Origin: DAOUAM01 sp034433305 | GTDB lineage: Bacteria > Chloroflexota > Dehalococcoidia > Lucifugimonadales > DAOUAM01 | Assembly: GCA_034433305.1 (NCBI GenBank) | Contig: DAOUAM010000091.1 | Span: forward strand, 1 to 28,785 | Length of the DNA: 28,785 nt | Reading direction: 5' to 3' | Shown: positions 6,895 to 13,670 of the stretch, piece by piece | How positions within the stretch are numbered: position 1 is the first letter of the stretch | Layout of the letters: every line of letters begins with the position of its first letter | Notes under the pieces: generated by a model | Told to the model about the DNA's origin: nothing | What the model saw: the letters and a program-made list of their open reading frames with translations, nothing else | Database searches by the model: none | Position numbers and translations under genes: made by a program

Positions 6895-7656
6895 ATGCCG
6901 ATAGTCCATGAGGGGTTGGAGAAGGAGCTGGCCTACGTCACCAGGCCCTTCGAGGCCAAACACATTCGAGAGACCCTGGAGAAGGCCGCTCCTATCATGC
7001 AGGAGATTGCCTTTGACCTGATCAACGGCAACAATCAGGAGGTTGACAGGCTGACCAGGAAGGCCCTGGACGAAGGCTACTCAGCCAACACTATCCTGGA
7101 TGACGGGCTCATCGCTGGGATGGCTATTGTGGGCGTCAAGTTCCGCGACAACATCATCTTCGTGCCTGAGGTGCTGGTGGCCGCCCGGGCCATGAAGGCG
7201 GGCATGGCGCACCTGGAGCCTATTCTCTCCGCCTCTGGCATCGAGCCTATCGGCACCGTCATCATGGGTACTGTCAAGGGTGACCTGCACGACATAGGCA
7301 AGAACCTGTGCATTATGATGCTCAGGGGGGCCGGCTTCATCGTCCATGACCTGGGCGTGGATACCAAGCCCGAGCAGTTCATCAGCGCGGTCCAGACGCA
7401 CAATGCCCAGGTGCTGGGCATGTCCGCTCTGCTGACCACGACAATGCCCAACATGGGCAAGACCATCCAGGCCTTCGAGGATGCCGGGCTGCGTGACCAG
7501 GTCAAGATCATGGTGGGCGGCGCGCCGCTGACCCAGGAGTTCGCCGACGAGATGGGCGCCGACGGCTACGGCAAGGACGCCATTGCCTGCGTGGAGCTGG
7601 CCAAGAAGCTCCTGGGCATCGAGGTGGAGGCCGCCCAGCCGGCCAAGCCGAGGTAG
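6895..7656 (+). CDS. Corrinoid (B12-binding) methyl-carrier protein, MttC/MtvC-like
   Basis: The 253-residue protein has the two domains of methyl-carrier corrinoid proteins. An N-terminal helical cap (IAFDLINGNNQEVDRLTRKALDEG ... FRDNIIFVPEVLVAARAMKAGM) is followed by a Rossmann-like B12 domain with GDLHDIGKN (His132 as lower cobalt ligand), GMSALLTTTM and VGGAPLTQEFADEMGADGYGKDA. It shuttles a methyl group on cobalt between the partner methyltransferases. Two starts are possible. ATG 6895 has GGAG 9 nt upstream; ATG 6880 (adding MEPES) has no Shine-Dalgarno site. The next gene starts 1 nt after this stop. About 25 residues before the cap are longer than in typical MtbC/MttC proteins. Confidence 0.93.
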   Translation: MPIVHEGLEKELAYVTRPFEAKHIRETLEKAAPIMQEIAFDLINGNNQEVDRLTRKALDEGYSANTILDDGLIAGMAIVGVKFRDNIIFVPEVLVAARAMKAGMAHLEPILSASGIEPIGTVIMGTVKGDLHDIGKNLCIMMLRGAGFIVHDLGVDTKPEQFISAVQTHNAQVLGMSALLTTTMPNMGKTIQAFEDAGLRDQVKIMVGGAPLTQEFADEMGADGYGKDAIACVELAKKLLGIEVEAAQPAKPR

Positions 7657-7657
7657 G

Positions 7658-7912
7658 ATGACCAGCCAGCCAGTGGACAGAGAGCGCTTCCGGGCCAGCA
7701 TCGCCCGGCTCATGGAGATCTACAAAGACATCTCGGACACTGTCAACGAGGTCTCCAGGTGGCGCTGCCCATACAAGAACGCCCAGGACCGCTGCACGGC
7801 CAGGTTTGGCTGCCGCAACCAGTTGCGCCCCAGGGGTGTCAAAGTACTGGACGAGTTGCCCATCTGCACCGGCAGCGACAAGCTGGACTACAGGAGCGCG
7901 TGGGAGGTCTGA
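7658..7912 (+). CDS. Unknown 84-residue four-cysteine protein
   Basis: I do not recognise this small protein. It has an N-terminal amphipathic helix (RFRASIARLMEIYKDISDTVNEVSRW) and then four cysteines (C37, C46, C52, C70) in the order C-x8-C-x5-C-x17-C within a basic segment (CPYKNAQDRC..RFGC), ending DYRSAWEV. The spacing could hold zinc or an iron-sulfur cluster; neither is proven. GTG/TTG starts are not needed: the ATG lies 1 nt after the corrinoid protein stop (TAGGATG), so translation is almost certainly coupled. It is placed between the corrinoid carrier and its reactivator, which makes an accessory role in cobalt redox or corrinoid handling plausible by context only. Confidence 0.75.
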   Translation: MTSQPVDRERFRASIARLMEIYKDISDTVNEVSRWRCPYKNAQDRCTARFGCRNQLRPRGVKVLDELPICTGSDKLDYRSAWEV

Positions 7913-7966
7913 GGCCCTGGCCAGCCATCACGTATACTGGGCCTCCGCGTCCTTGCAGAGCAGATA

Positions 7967-8404
7967 ATGCCCACGGTCTCACACAGCGTCACCATCAGGC
8001 GGTCGGTCCAGGATGTCTTTGCCTTCGTGACCGACGCCAGGAACAACCCCCGCTGGCAGTCCAACCTGGTGGAGGTACGCCAGCTTACCGATGGGCCGGT
8101 CCAGGCAGGCACCAGCTTCCGGGAAGTGCGCAGGCTCCTGGGGCGACAGGTGGAGGTGACCACCCAGGTCACGGACTACGGGCCTCCCACCAGGTTCGCC
8201 ATCCGCGGCACATCCGGCCCGGCCCCGTTCCATGGCCGCTTTGCCTTCGAGGAGGCTGACGGAAGCACAAAGGTCACTTTCACCATAGAGGTGCAGCCCG
8301 TAGGTCCGCTGAAGCTGGCTGAGAGCATGGTGCGCGGCGCGCTGCAGCGCGATACTGAGGCCGCCCTGGAGCGGCTGAAGGCTGTCCTGGAGGCCCAGAG
8401 CTAA
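7967..8404 (+). CDS. SRPBCC (START/Bet v1-like) family protein
   Basis: The 145-residue protein shows the polyketide-cyclase/SRPBCC pattern: VSHSVTIRRSVQDVFAFVTDARNNPRWQSNLVEVRQLTDGPVQAGTSF, a strand-rich middle and a long C-terminal helix (MVRGALQRDTEAALERLKAVLEAQ). These helix-grip folds enclose a hydrophobic cavity and bind or modify small ligands. It lies between the four-cysteine gene and the RACo gene (4 nt before its ATG) and is therefore in the same unit. Binding of an aromatic or other methyl-donor substrate is an attractive guess, not shown. A TATACT at 7933-7938 could provide a weak extra promoter; the Shine-Dalgarno site is poor. Confidence 0.82.
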   Translation: MPTVSHSVTIRRSVQDVFAFVTDARNNPRWQSNLVEVRQLTDGPVQAGTSFREVRRLLGRQVEVTTQVTDYGPPTRFAIRGTSGPAPFHGRFAFEEADGSTKVTFTIEVQPVGPLKLAESMVRGALQRDTEAALERLKAVLEAQS

Positions 8405-8408
8405 GGCT

Positions 8409-10031
8409 ATGGCCCATCTCTACTACGGCGACCGCGAGCTGGAGCTTGTCCCAGGCAGGAGCATCTTCGACTATGCCGACAGCCTCCGGGTAAGGGTGCC
8501 GACCTCCTGCGCCCGCAGCGGCACATGCCACGAGTGCATCGTGGAGGTCAAGCGCGGCATGGAGGCCCTCAGCCCGCCCACGCCGGCCGAGAGCTTCCTG
8601 CGCGACAACTACCGGCTCGCCTGTCAGGCCCGCGTCATTGACACCTCGATGGACGTGGAGTTCGCGGTGCTGCGCCGCCAGCCCAGGATTCTCACCCACT
8701 CGGTGCGGCGCAGGGTCAAGCTGGACCCGCTGACAGTCCGCCGGGGCGATGGCGTGTACTTCCAGGGCCAGCGCATTGACGACTACCGGGGCCATATCTA
8801 CGGGCTGGCCATAGACGTGGGCACCACCACGGTAGTGCTGAACCTGGCGGACCTGGAGAACGGCGAGATAGCCTACACTGCGTCCTTCGAGAACCCCCAG
8901 CGTTTCGGCGGCAGCGACATCATGCACCGTATCTCCTACGACGGAGGGCCTTACCACGGCGAGCTACAGCAGGTCATGCTCTCCGCCGTCAACTTCGAGA
9001 TCGGCGACATGTGCCGGCGCCTCAAGCTCCACCGCAGGCTCATCTACGAGGCCGTAGTGGTAGGCAACGCCACCATGCGCGACATCTTCTTCGGCATAGA
9101 CGTGCAGTCCATAGGCGAGAAGCCCTACAAGTCGCTGACCGAGCTGGCCATGGAGCGGGGCGAGCGGGAGACCACGGCCATCAGCACCACGGCCAGGGAC
9201 CTGGGTCTGCGCATCTTCCCCGGTGCCCACGTGTACGGCGGCCCGCTGATAAGCTGCCACGTGGGCGCCGACATCGCCGCCGACCTGCTGGCCATCGGCA
9301 TGGACGAGCAGGAGGACGTGGTGGTGCTGGTGGACGTGGGGACCAACACCGAGGTAGTGGTGGGGAACCGCCACCGCATGCTGGCCGCGTCCTGCCCGGC
9401 GGGGCCTGCCTTCGAGGGCGGGCAGGTCAGGTACGGCATGCCCGGCTACACTGGCGCCGTGGAGGCTGTGGAGATCGTGGACGGCCAGGTGAAGTACCGG
9501 ACCATCAACGACGCGACACCCCAGGGCATATGCGGCTCCGGCCTGGTGGACCTGCTGGCCGAGCTGCGCCGCACGGGCCGCATGACCGAGCTGGGCGTCT
9601 TCACTGACGGCGCGCGGGAGTTCCTCTTCGTGCCGGAGAGAGGCATGTCCCTGTCCAGGGCAGACATCAGCGCCCTGGCCCAGGCCAAGTCGGCCAACCA
9701 CGCGGGTCAGTACATAGTGCTGCGGCGCTACGGTGTGCCGCTGGACAGGATAGCCCGGCTCTACCTGGCCGGGGGCTTCGCCAACTACATCAACGTCAAC
9801 AACGCCATCGCCATCGGCTTCATCGCCAACGTGCCGCCCGAGAAGGTCGTCAAGGTGGGCAACGCCTCCCTGGAGGGCGCCACCATCATGCTCCTGTCCC
9901 AGGGCATGCGCCGCCTCATGGAGCAGATGGCGAAGAAGGTCGAGCACGTGGAGCTGGAGCTTACCCCGGACTTCTTCGACATCTTCGTCGAGGGCTGCAT
10001 GTTCAAGCCCATGCGCACGGCCTTCGGCTAA
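8409..10031 (+). CDS. RACo-type corrinoid activation protein: [2Fe-2S] ferredoxin plus ASKHA ATPase (DUF4445)
   Basis: This 540-residue protein reduces inactive Co(II) corrinoid back to Co(I) using ATP and an iron-sulfur electron input. The N-terminal ferredoxin domain has C34-x5-C40-x2-C43 and C72 (SCARSGTCHEC ... RLACQARV). The middle and C-terminal parts form the ASKHA domain: LAIDVGTTTVVLNLADL, then VLVDVGTNTEVVVGN, GICGSGLVDLLAEL and LAGGFANYINVNNAIAIG. Length is slightly below that of characterised RACo (~630), so the linker domain is compact. It follows the SRPBCC gene by 4 nt. Its presence with the carrier and two methyltransferases completes a four-component demethylase set. All motifs appear intact. 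Confidence 0.93.
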   Translation: MAHLYYGDRELELVPGRSIFDYADSLRVRVPTSCARSGTCHECIVEVKRGMEALSPPTPAESFLRDNYRLACQARVIDTSMDVEFAVLRRQPRILTHSVRRRVKLDPLTVRRGDGVYFQGQRIDDYRGHIYGLAIDVGTTTVVLNLADLENGEIAYTASFENPQRFGGSDIMHRISYDGGPYHGELQQVMLSAVNFEIGDMCRRLKLHRRLIYEAVVVGNATMRDIFFGIDVQSIGEKPYKSLTELAMERGERETTAISTTARDLGLRIFPGAHVYGGPLISCHVGADIAADLLAIGMDEQEDVVVLVDVGTNTEVVVGNRHRMLAASCPAGPAFEGGQVRYGMPGYTGAVEAVEIVDGQVKYRTINDATPQGICGSGLVDLLAELRRTGRMTELGVFTDGAREFLFVPERGMSLSRADISALAQAKSANHAGQYIVLRRYGVPLDRIARLYLAGGFANYINVNNAIAIGFIANVPPEKVVKVGNASLEGATIMLLSQGMRRLMEQMAKKVEHVELELTPDFFDIFVEGCMFKPMRTAFG

Positions 10032-10079
10032 GCGGACGGCACCTCCCGTGCCATGTGTCCATTCTGGCCCGCCTGGCGG

Positions 10080-10085
10080 TACAAT
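10080..10085 (+). promoter_or_regulatory. Possible -10 element for the 2-hydroxyacid dehydrogenase gene
   Basis: TACAAT (5/6) lies in the 130-nt gap, 76 nt before the ATG. The best -35 (TGTCCA at 10056-10061, 18-nt spacer) is only 3/6. It follows a small GGCAC/GTGCC hairpin (10038-10052) that trails the RACo gene. Confidence 0.3.
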
Positions 10086-10161
10086 AGTCACTCGACAACC
10101 CGGGCTGCGCAGGTGGCGGCCGGCGCCAACTGTCGCCAGGCCCCGGTCCTGGAGGGAGAGC

Positions 10162-11172
10162 ATGCCCTACAAAGTCCTGGTGACCGACTACGTCTGGCCC
10201 TCTGTCGAGCCGGAGCGGGCCGTGCTGGCCAGGGCGGGCGCCGAACTGGTGGTGGCGCCCGACGGACGTGAGGATACGCTGGCTGCCCTAGCCGGGGACG
10301 CTGATGGCATCCTGACCTGCTTTGCCCAGGTCACCGACAGGGTGCTGCGCGCCGCCCCCAGGTGCCTGGTGGTGGGGCGCTACGGTGTGGGCGTGGACAA
10401 CATCGCTGTGAAAACGGCCACCGAGCTTGGCATTGCCGTCACCTACGTGCCCGACTACTGCGTGGAAGAGGTCTCTGACCACGTCATGGCGCTGCTGCTG
10501 GCGTGGAACCGGCGCATCCTCCTGTTCGATAGCTCGGTCAAGACCACTGGCTGGGGCAGTGTGGCGCTGGACATGCCCATCCTGAGGCTGCGCGGCAAGA
10601 AGCTGGGCATCATCGGCTTCGGCAGGATCGGGCGCGCCGTGTGCCGCAAGGCCCTGGCCTTCGGCTTCCAGGTGCTGGCCTCTGACCCATTCCTGTCGCC
10701 GGACGCCGTCGCGTCCCACGGGGCCAGGCTGGTGGACATGCCGACGCTGCTGCGAGAGTCGGACTTCGTCTCCATCCACTCGCCGCTGACTTCGGAGACG
10801 CGCAACCTTATCGGCCGGCGGGAGCTGGAGATGATGAAGCCCACAGCCTTCCTCATCAACTGCGCTCGCGGGCCGCTGATTGACGAGGAGGCGCTGTACC
10901 ACGTCCTCAAGAGCGGTAAGATCGCTGGCGCTGGGCTGGACGTGCTGGTGGACCCGGCGCCGCCGCCCGACTATCGCCTGCTGAAGCTGCCCAACGTCAT
11001 CGTCACGCCTCACGTGGCCTTCTTCTCCCAGGAGGCGGTGCTGGAGCTGGAGGAGCGCGCCGCCGGCGAGGTCGCCCGTGTCCTCCAGGGCCAGATGCCC
11101 GACAACCTGGTGAACCGCGACGTACTCTCCAGGCCCAACCTGCGCTCGCGGCTGCCCCGGAGCGGGCCATAA
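10162..11172 (+). CDS. D-isomer-specific 2-hydroxyacid dehydrogenase (phosphoglycerate dehydrogenase/CtBP-like)
   Basis: The 336-residue NAD-dependent dehydrogenase shows the family order: a substrate domain (ILTCFAQVTDRVLRAAPRCLVVGRYGVGVDNI), the Rossmann motif KKLGIIGFGRIGRAV, VSIHSPLTSETRNLIG, NCARGPLIDEEAL with the catalytic Arg, and VIVTPHVAFFS with the catalytic His. The third catalytic acid, usually Glu in DVFxxEP, appears as DVLVDPAPP, so Asp or a shift replaces it. Members oxidise D-2-hydroxy acids such as 3-phosphoglycerate, glycerate or lactate; no ACT domain is present. GGAGGGAGAG directly precedes the ATG and decides the start over upstream in-frame codons. It converges on the MBL gene with only 9 nt between. 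Confidence 0.87.
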   Translation: MPYKVLVTDYVWPSVEPERAVLARAGAELVVAPDGREDTLAALAGDADGILTCFAQVTDRVLRAAPRCLVVGRYGVGVDNIAVKTATELGIAVTYVPDYCVEEVSDHVMALLLAWNRRILLFDSSVKTTGWGSVALDMPILRLRGKKLGIIGFGRIGRAVCRKALAFGFQVLASDPFLSPDAVASHGARLVDMPTLLRESDFVSIHSPLTSETRNLIGRRELEMMKPTAFLINCARGPLIDEEALYHVLKSGKIAGAGLDVLVDPAPPPDYRLLKLPNVIVTPHVAFFSQEAVLELEERAAGEVARVLQGQMPDNLVNRDVLSRPNLRSRLPRSGP

Positions 11173-11181
11173 GCGGCGTAG

Positions 11182-11946
11182 CTAGCCCTTCTGCACCAGG
11201 TCTATGTTCACCGGGCGCTGGGAGTACACCTTGACGCTGATGGTGGTGACGCCGCCGCCCTCGTTGCTGGTGGCGAACTCCACGGTGCTGGGGCCGTGCA
11301 GGTAGCTCACCTGGCCGCCCTCCAGCCGGAAGGGACGGTCATGGCCGGGGTAGAAGACTCTGGAGGCCGCCACCATCTTCTCGACGCTCTGGGTGGCGTC
11401 GTTGATGTCCCAGAAGATGTTGTAGGGCCTGCCGCGCTTGACGGTGCCGCTGTCGGGCAGGGCATCGCCGGCTACCAGCACCTTCTCGCCGCCCACCTGC
11501 GCCAGCACGCTGATGTGCCCCTTCGTGTGGCCCGGCGTATCTATGATGGACAGCCCCTCCTCGATCTCGTCGCCATCGGACACCGGTTCCACCTTCATCT
11601 TGCCCAGCATGTCGGCGATGTACCAGGCCGCGCTGAGGTCGCCGCGCCTCGGGTTGCGGGCGTAGTCCAGTTCTCTGGGATGGAGGAGGATACGGGCGTT
11701 CCTGAAGAGGTCGGTGTTCTGGCAATGGTCCCAGTGGAGGTGGGTCAGGATGACACTGTCTATGTCCTCCAGGCCCAGGCCCCGGCTGCGGAGGGCCTGC
11801 AACAGCAGCCCGCGCCGCGACGCCGGGCCGGTATCTATGAGCAGGTGCCTGCTGCCCAGGGTGACCAGGGATATGGTGGACCAGCCGAAGCCGCCCTGGT
11901 CAGAGGTAAAGGAGAAACCGTAGGTCAGCACGTCCAGTTCCGGCAT
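11182..11946 (-). CDS. MBL-fold metallo-hydrolase (lactonase/glyoxalase-II-like)
   Basis: The 254-residue protein has the full metallo-beta-lactamase metal site: LTHLHWDHCQN (H69, H71, D73, H74), DTPGHTKGH, VAGDALPDSG and YPGHDRPF. It should bind two metal ions and hydrolyse an ester, lactone or thioester. The arrangement resembles N-acyl-homoserine-lactonase-type and other small MBL hydrolases, but substrate is not predictable. AAAGGAGG lies just before the ATG. Upstream on the same strand are a heptad-repeat palindrome and a 62-residue gene, probably in the same transcript. Confidence 0.87.
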   Translation of the reverse strand: MPELDVLTYGFSFTSDQGGFGWSTISLVTLGSRHLLIDTGPASRRGLLLQALRSRGLGLEDIDSVILTHLHWDHCQNTDLFRNARILLHPRELDYARNPRRGDLSAAWYIADMLGKMKVEPVSDGDEIEEGLSIIDTPGHTKGHISVLAQVGGEKVLVAGDALPDSGTVKRGRPYNIFWDINDATQSVEKMVAASRVFYPGHDRPFRLEGGQVSYLHGPSTVEFATSNEGGGVTTISVKVYSQRPVNIDLVQKG

Positions 11947-11960
11947 GTCCTGCCTCCTTT

Positions 11961-12052
11961 AGCTGTCAGCGGTCTGCTATCAGCTTTCAGCGCCCATCCC
12001 CTCCCGGGCGGCGCGGGGTGGGCTGACCGCTGATGGCTGTTAGCTAACAGCT
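11961..12052. repeat. Heptad-repeat palindrome, copy 1 (92 nt)
   Basis: The left arm consists of four 7-nt units close to AGCTNTC. A ~30-nt G/C core (CCCATCCCCTCCCGGGCGG and on) follows, and the right arm holds four units close to the inverse, GGCTGAC. The core is itself a near-palindrome (CCCATCCC with GGGGTGGG), so the whole folds into one long imperfect hairpin. It lies between the 62-residue gene and the MBL gene and overlaps the stop codon of the former by 2 nt. A second copy of the same length is at 13471-13562. Confidence 0.9.
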
Positions 12053-12239
12053 ACAAGTAGAATGCTGGCTCCTCCTGCTCCTCGGGCAGGTCCTGGGAGA
12101 TGCGCCAGATGTTGGCGGCGGTCTGCTCGATGGTGGGGCCGATGGCCTCGGCCCGCTGGCGGCCCCAAAGCTCGACGGCGCGCTGCTTCAGGGCGCGGGC
12201 GATATCTTCTTTCGATGGCGCTGGCCGGGCTTGCGGCAT
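12051..12239 (-). CDS. Small helical protein resembling amidase-associated (AtzG/DUF4089-like) domains
   Basis: The 62-residue product is helical and ends ISQDLPEEQEEPAFYL. Its pattern (LWGRQRAEAIGPTIEQTAANIWRIS ... LP--EEPAF) resembles the helical extension placed before many bacterial amidases and the free AtzG-type small subunit. A comparable extension is visible in the 23769 amidase of this window (LYGGRLAQEELDQVRQDLEGV ... LDNAVGPYPDFVPY). No amidase is adjacent; the next gene downstream is the MBL hydrolase. GGGAG lies 7 nt before the ATG, and a promoter with perfect TTGACA precedes it, so the gene looks real. The domain comparison is by eye and tentative. Confidence 0.62.
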   Translation of the reverse strand: MPQARPAPSKEDIARALKQRAVELWGRQRAEAIGPTIEQTAANIWRISQDLPEEQEEPAFYL

Positions 12240-12278
12240 GGCGTGCCTCCCGCTGCGTAGTCATGGCTTTCCTGGGTG

Positions 12279-12308
12279 AGGGTACGCGATGCCCGGCGAC
12301 GGTGTCAA
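12279..12308 (-). promoter_or_regulatory. Promoter of the 62-residue/MBL unit
   Basis: On the minus strand, TTGACA (12308-12303) is followed after 18 nt by TACCCT (12284-12279), a weak -10 (3/6). It is divergent from the pheS promoter, with 32 nt between the two -35 boxes. Confidence 0.42.
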
Positions 12309-12340
12309 GCGGGGAGCCTGGCCGCCCTTGCCAGCCGTCC

Positions 12341-12370
12341 TTGACCCCCTCGGCGGCCCGAACCTATAAT
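12341..12370 (+). promoter_or_regulatory. sigma70-type promoter for pheS
   Basis: TTGACC (12341-12346) is followed after 18 nt by a perfect TATAAT (12365-12370). The predicted start leaves a ~35-nt leader, too short for a T-box or peptide attenuator. Confidence 0.72.
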
Positions 12371-12411
12371 GGGGCGGCATTCGCCTGTGTGCCCTTTTTC
12401 ACGAGGTTACC

Positions 12412-13467
12412 ATGACCGATAACGCCAGCAATCGCCGCGTCGAGGAGATAAAGGCAAAGGCCCTGGAGGAGCTGGAGGCCGCCAGTAGCCTGGAGAAGCT
12501 GGAGGAGTGGCGCGTCGCCTACCTGGGCCGGCGCGGCCAGCTTACCCAGATGCTCCGCAGCCTGGCCTCGCTGCCGCCGGAGGAGCGCCGCGCCCTGGGC
12601 GCCATCGCCAACGAGGCCAAGGCCCTGCTGGAGCAGCGCCTGGCCCAGTGGGAGCAGGCCCTGAAGGAGGCCCAGGTCACGGCGCTGCTGGAGCGGGAGC
12701 GCATTGACGTGACGCTGCCCGGCTGGCCGGTGCCTTCGGGCGGGCTGCACCCCACCACTCGCACCATGCGCGAGATCTGCGACGCCTTCGTGTCCATGGG
12801 CTTCCAGGTGGTGGAGGGGCCGGAGGTGGAGTGGGACCACTATAACTTCGAGATGCTCAACATCCCCAGAGGCCACCCGGCACGGGACATGTGGAACACC
12901 CTGTGGATTGACTACACCGACGAGCAGGGCGAACGCCCCATGCTGCTGCGCACCCATACCTCGCCCATGCAGGCGCGCATCATGGAGAAGACGAAGCCGC
13001 CGGTGCGAGTGGTCATCCCCGGCAAGTGCTACCGCTACGAGGCCACCGACGCCACCCACGAGTGGCACTTCCACCAGGTGGAGGGCCTGGCCGTGGACCG
13101 CGGCATCACCTTCGCTGACCTGAAGGGGACGCTCTACGAGTTCGCCAGGCTGGTCTTCGGCCAGGAGCGCAAGGTGCGCTTCCGCTGCGACTACTTCCCC
13201 TTCGTGGAGCCGGGTGCCGAGATGGCCATTGACTGCTTCCTGTGCAGCGGCCAGGGCTGCCGTGTGTGCAAGGAGACAGGCTGGATCGAGATCATGGGCG
13301 CGGGCATGGTGCATCCCCGGGTGCTGGAGGGCGTGGGCTACGACCCCCATATCTACACCGGCTTTGCCTTCGGCATGGGCATCGAGCGTATCGCCATGCT
13401 CAAGTACGGCATCGAGGACATCCGCCTGTTCTACGCCAACGACCTGCGCTTCCTGCGGCAGGTGTGA
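12412..13467 (+). CDS. pheS: Phenylalanyl-tRNA synthetase alpha subunit
   Basis: This 351-residue protein is the catalytic alpha subunit of PheRS, charging tRNA-Phe as an alpha2beta2 enzyme. The N-terminal coiled coil (KALEELEAASSLEKLEEWRVAYLGRRGQL) is followed by the class II core: GLHPTTRTMREICDAFVSMGF, motif 2 around GKCYRYEATDATHEWHFHQVEGL, and motif 3 in GFAFGMGIERIAMLKYGIEDIRLFYANDLRFL. Length is typical. The core includes VEPGAEMAIDCFLCSGQGCRVCKETGWIE, a cysteine cluster common in many PheS proteins. GAGG lies 5 nt before the ATG. pheT follows after 203 nt that hold a heptad-repeat palindrome and a separate extended -10, so the pair is not tightly coupled here. Confidence 0.97.
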   Translation: MTDNASNRRVEEIKAKALEELEAASSLEKLEEWRVAYLGRRGQLTQMLRSLASLPPEERRALGAIANEAKALLEQRLAQWEQALKEAQVTALLERERIDVTLPGWPVPSGGLHPTTRTMREICDAFVSMGFQVVEGPEVEWDHYNFEMLNIPRGHPARDMWNTLWIDYTDEQGERPMLLRTHTSPMQARIMEKTKPPVRVVIPGKCYRYEATDATHEWHFHQVEGLAVDRGITFADLKGTLYEFARLVFGQERKVRFRCDYFPFVEPGAEMAIDCFLCSGQGCRVCKETGWIEIMGAGMVHPRVLEGVGYDPHIYTGFAFGMGIERIAMLKYGIEDIRLFYANDLRFLRQV

Positions 13468-13470
13468 GGT

Positions 13471-13562
13471 AGCTGACAGCTATCAGCTTTCAGCTATCAG
13501 CGCCCATCCCCTCCCGGGCGGTGCGGGGTGGGCTGACGGCTGAAGGCTGTCCGCTGACAGCT
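13471..13562. repeat. Heptad-repeat palindrome, copy 2 (92 nt)
   Basis: This element has the same length, core and heptad layout as the copy at 11961-12052. The core differs at one base (GGCGGC versus GGCGGT), while the arms differ at several positions yet keep the 7-nt phase and self-complementarity. It begins 4 nt after the pheS stop codon. Confidence 0.9.
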
Positions 13563-13590
13563 ATACCCCGCACAAGGCCGCCCTTCACGA

Positions 13591-13599
13591 TGGTATACT
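13591..13599 (+). promoter_or_regulatory. Extended -10 promoter for pheT
   Basis: TGGTATACT is an extended -10 (TGN before a 5/6 hexamer) placed about 72 nt before the pheT ATG. No good -35 is seen, which is usual for extended -10 promoters. Confidence 0.5.
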
Positions 13600-13670
13600 T
13601 TCAGGTGTGAGCAGCCTCACAACTGGACGGCGCGCCCACGCCGCCAACTGAACATTGCCCAGAGGTCCCT

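Noticed and set aside
12371..12411. T-box or phenylalanine attenuator before pheS
   Set aside because: The predicted leader is only about 35 nt and holds no Phe-rich peptide or T-box sequence.
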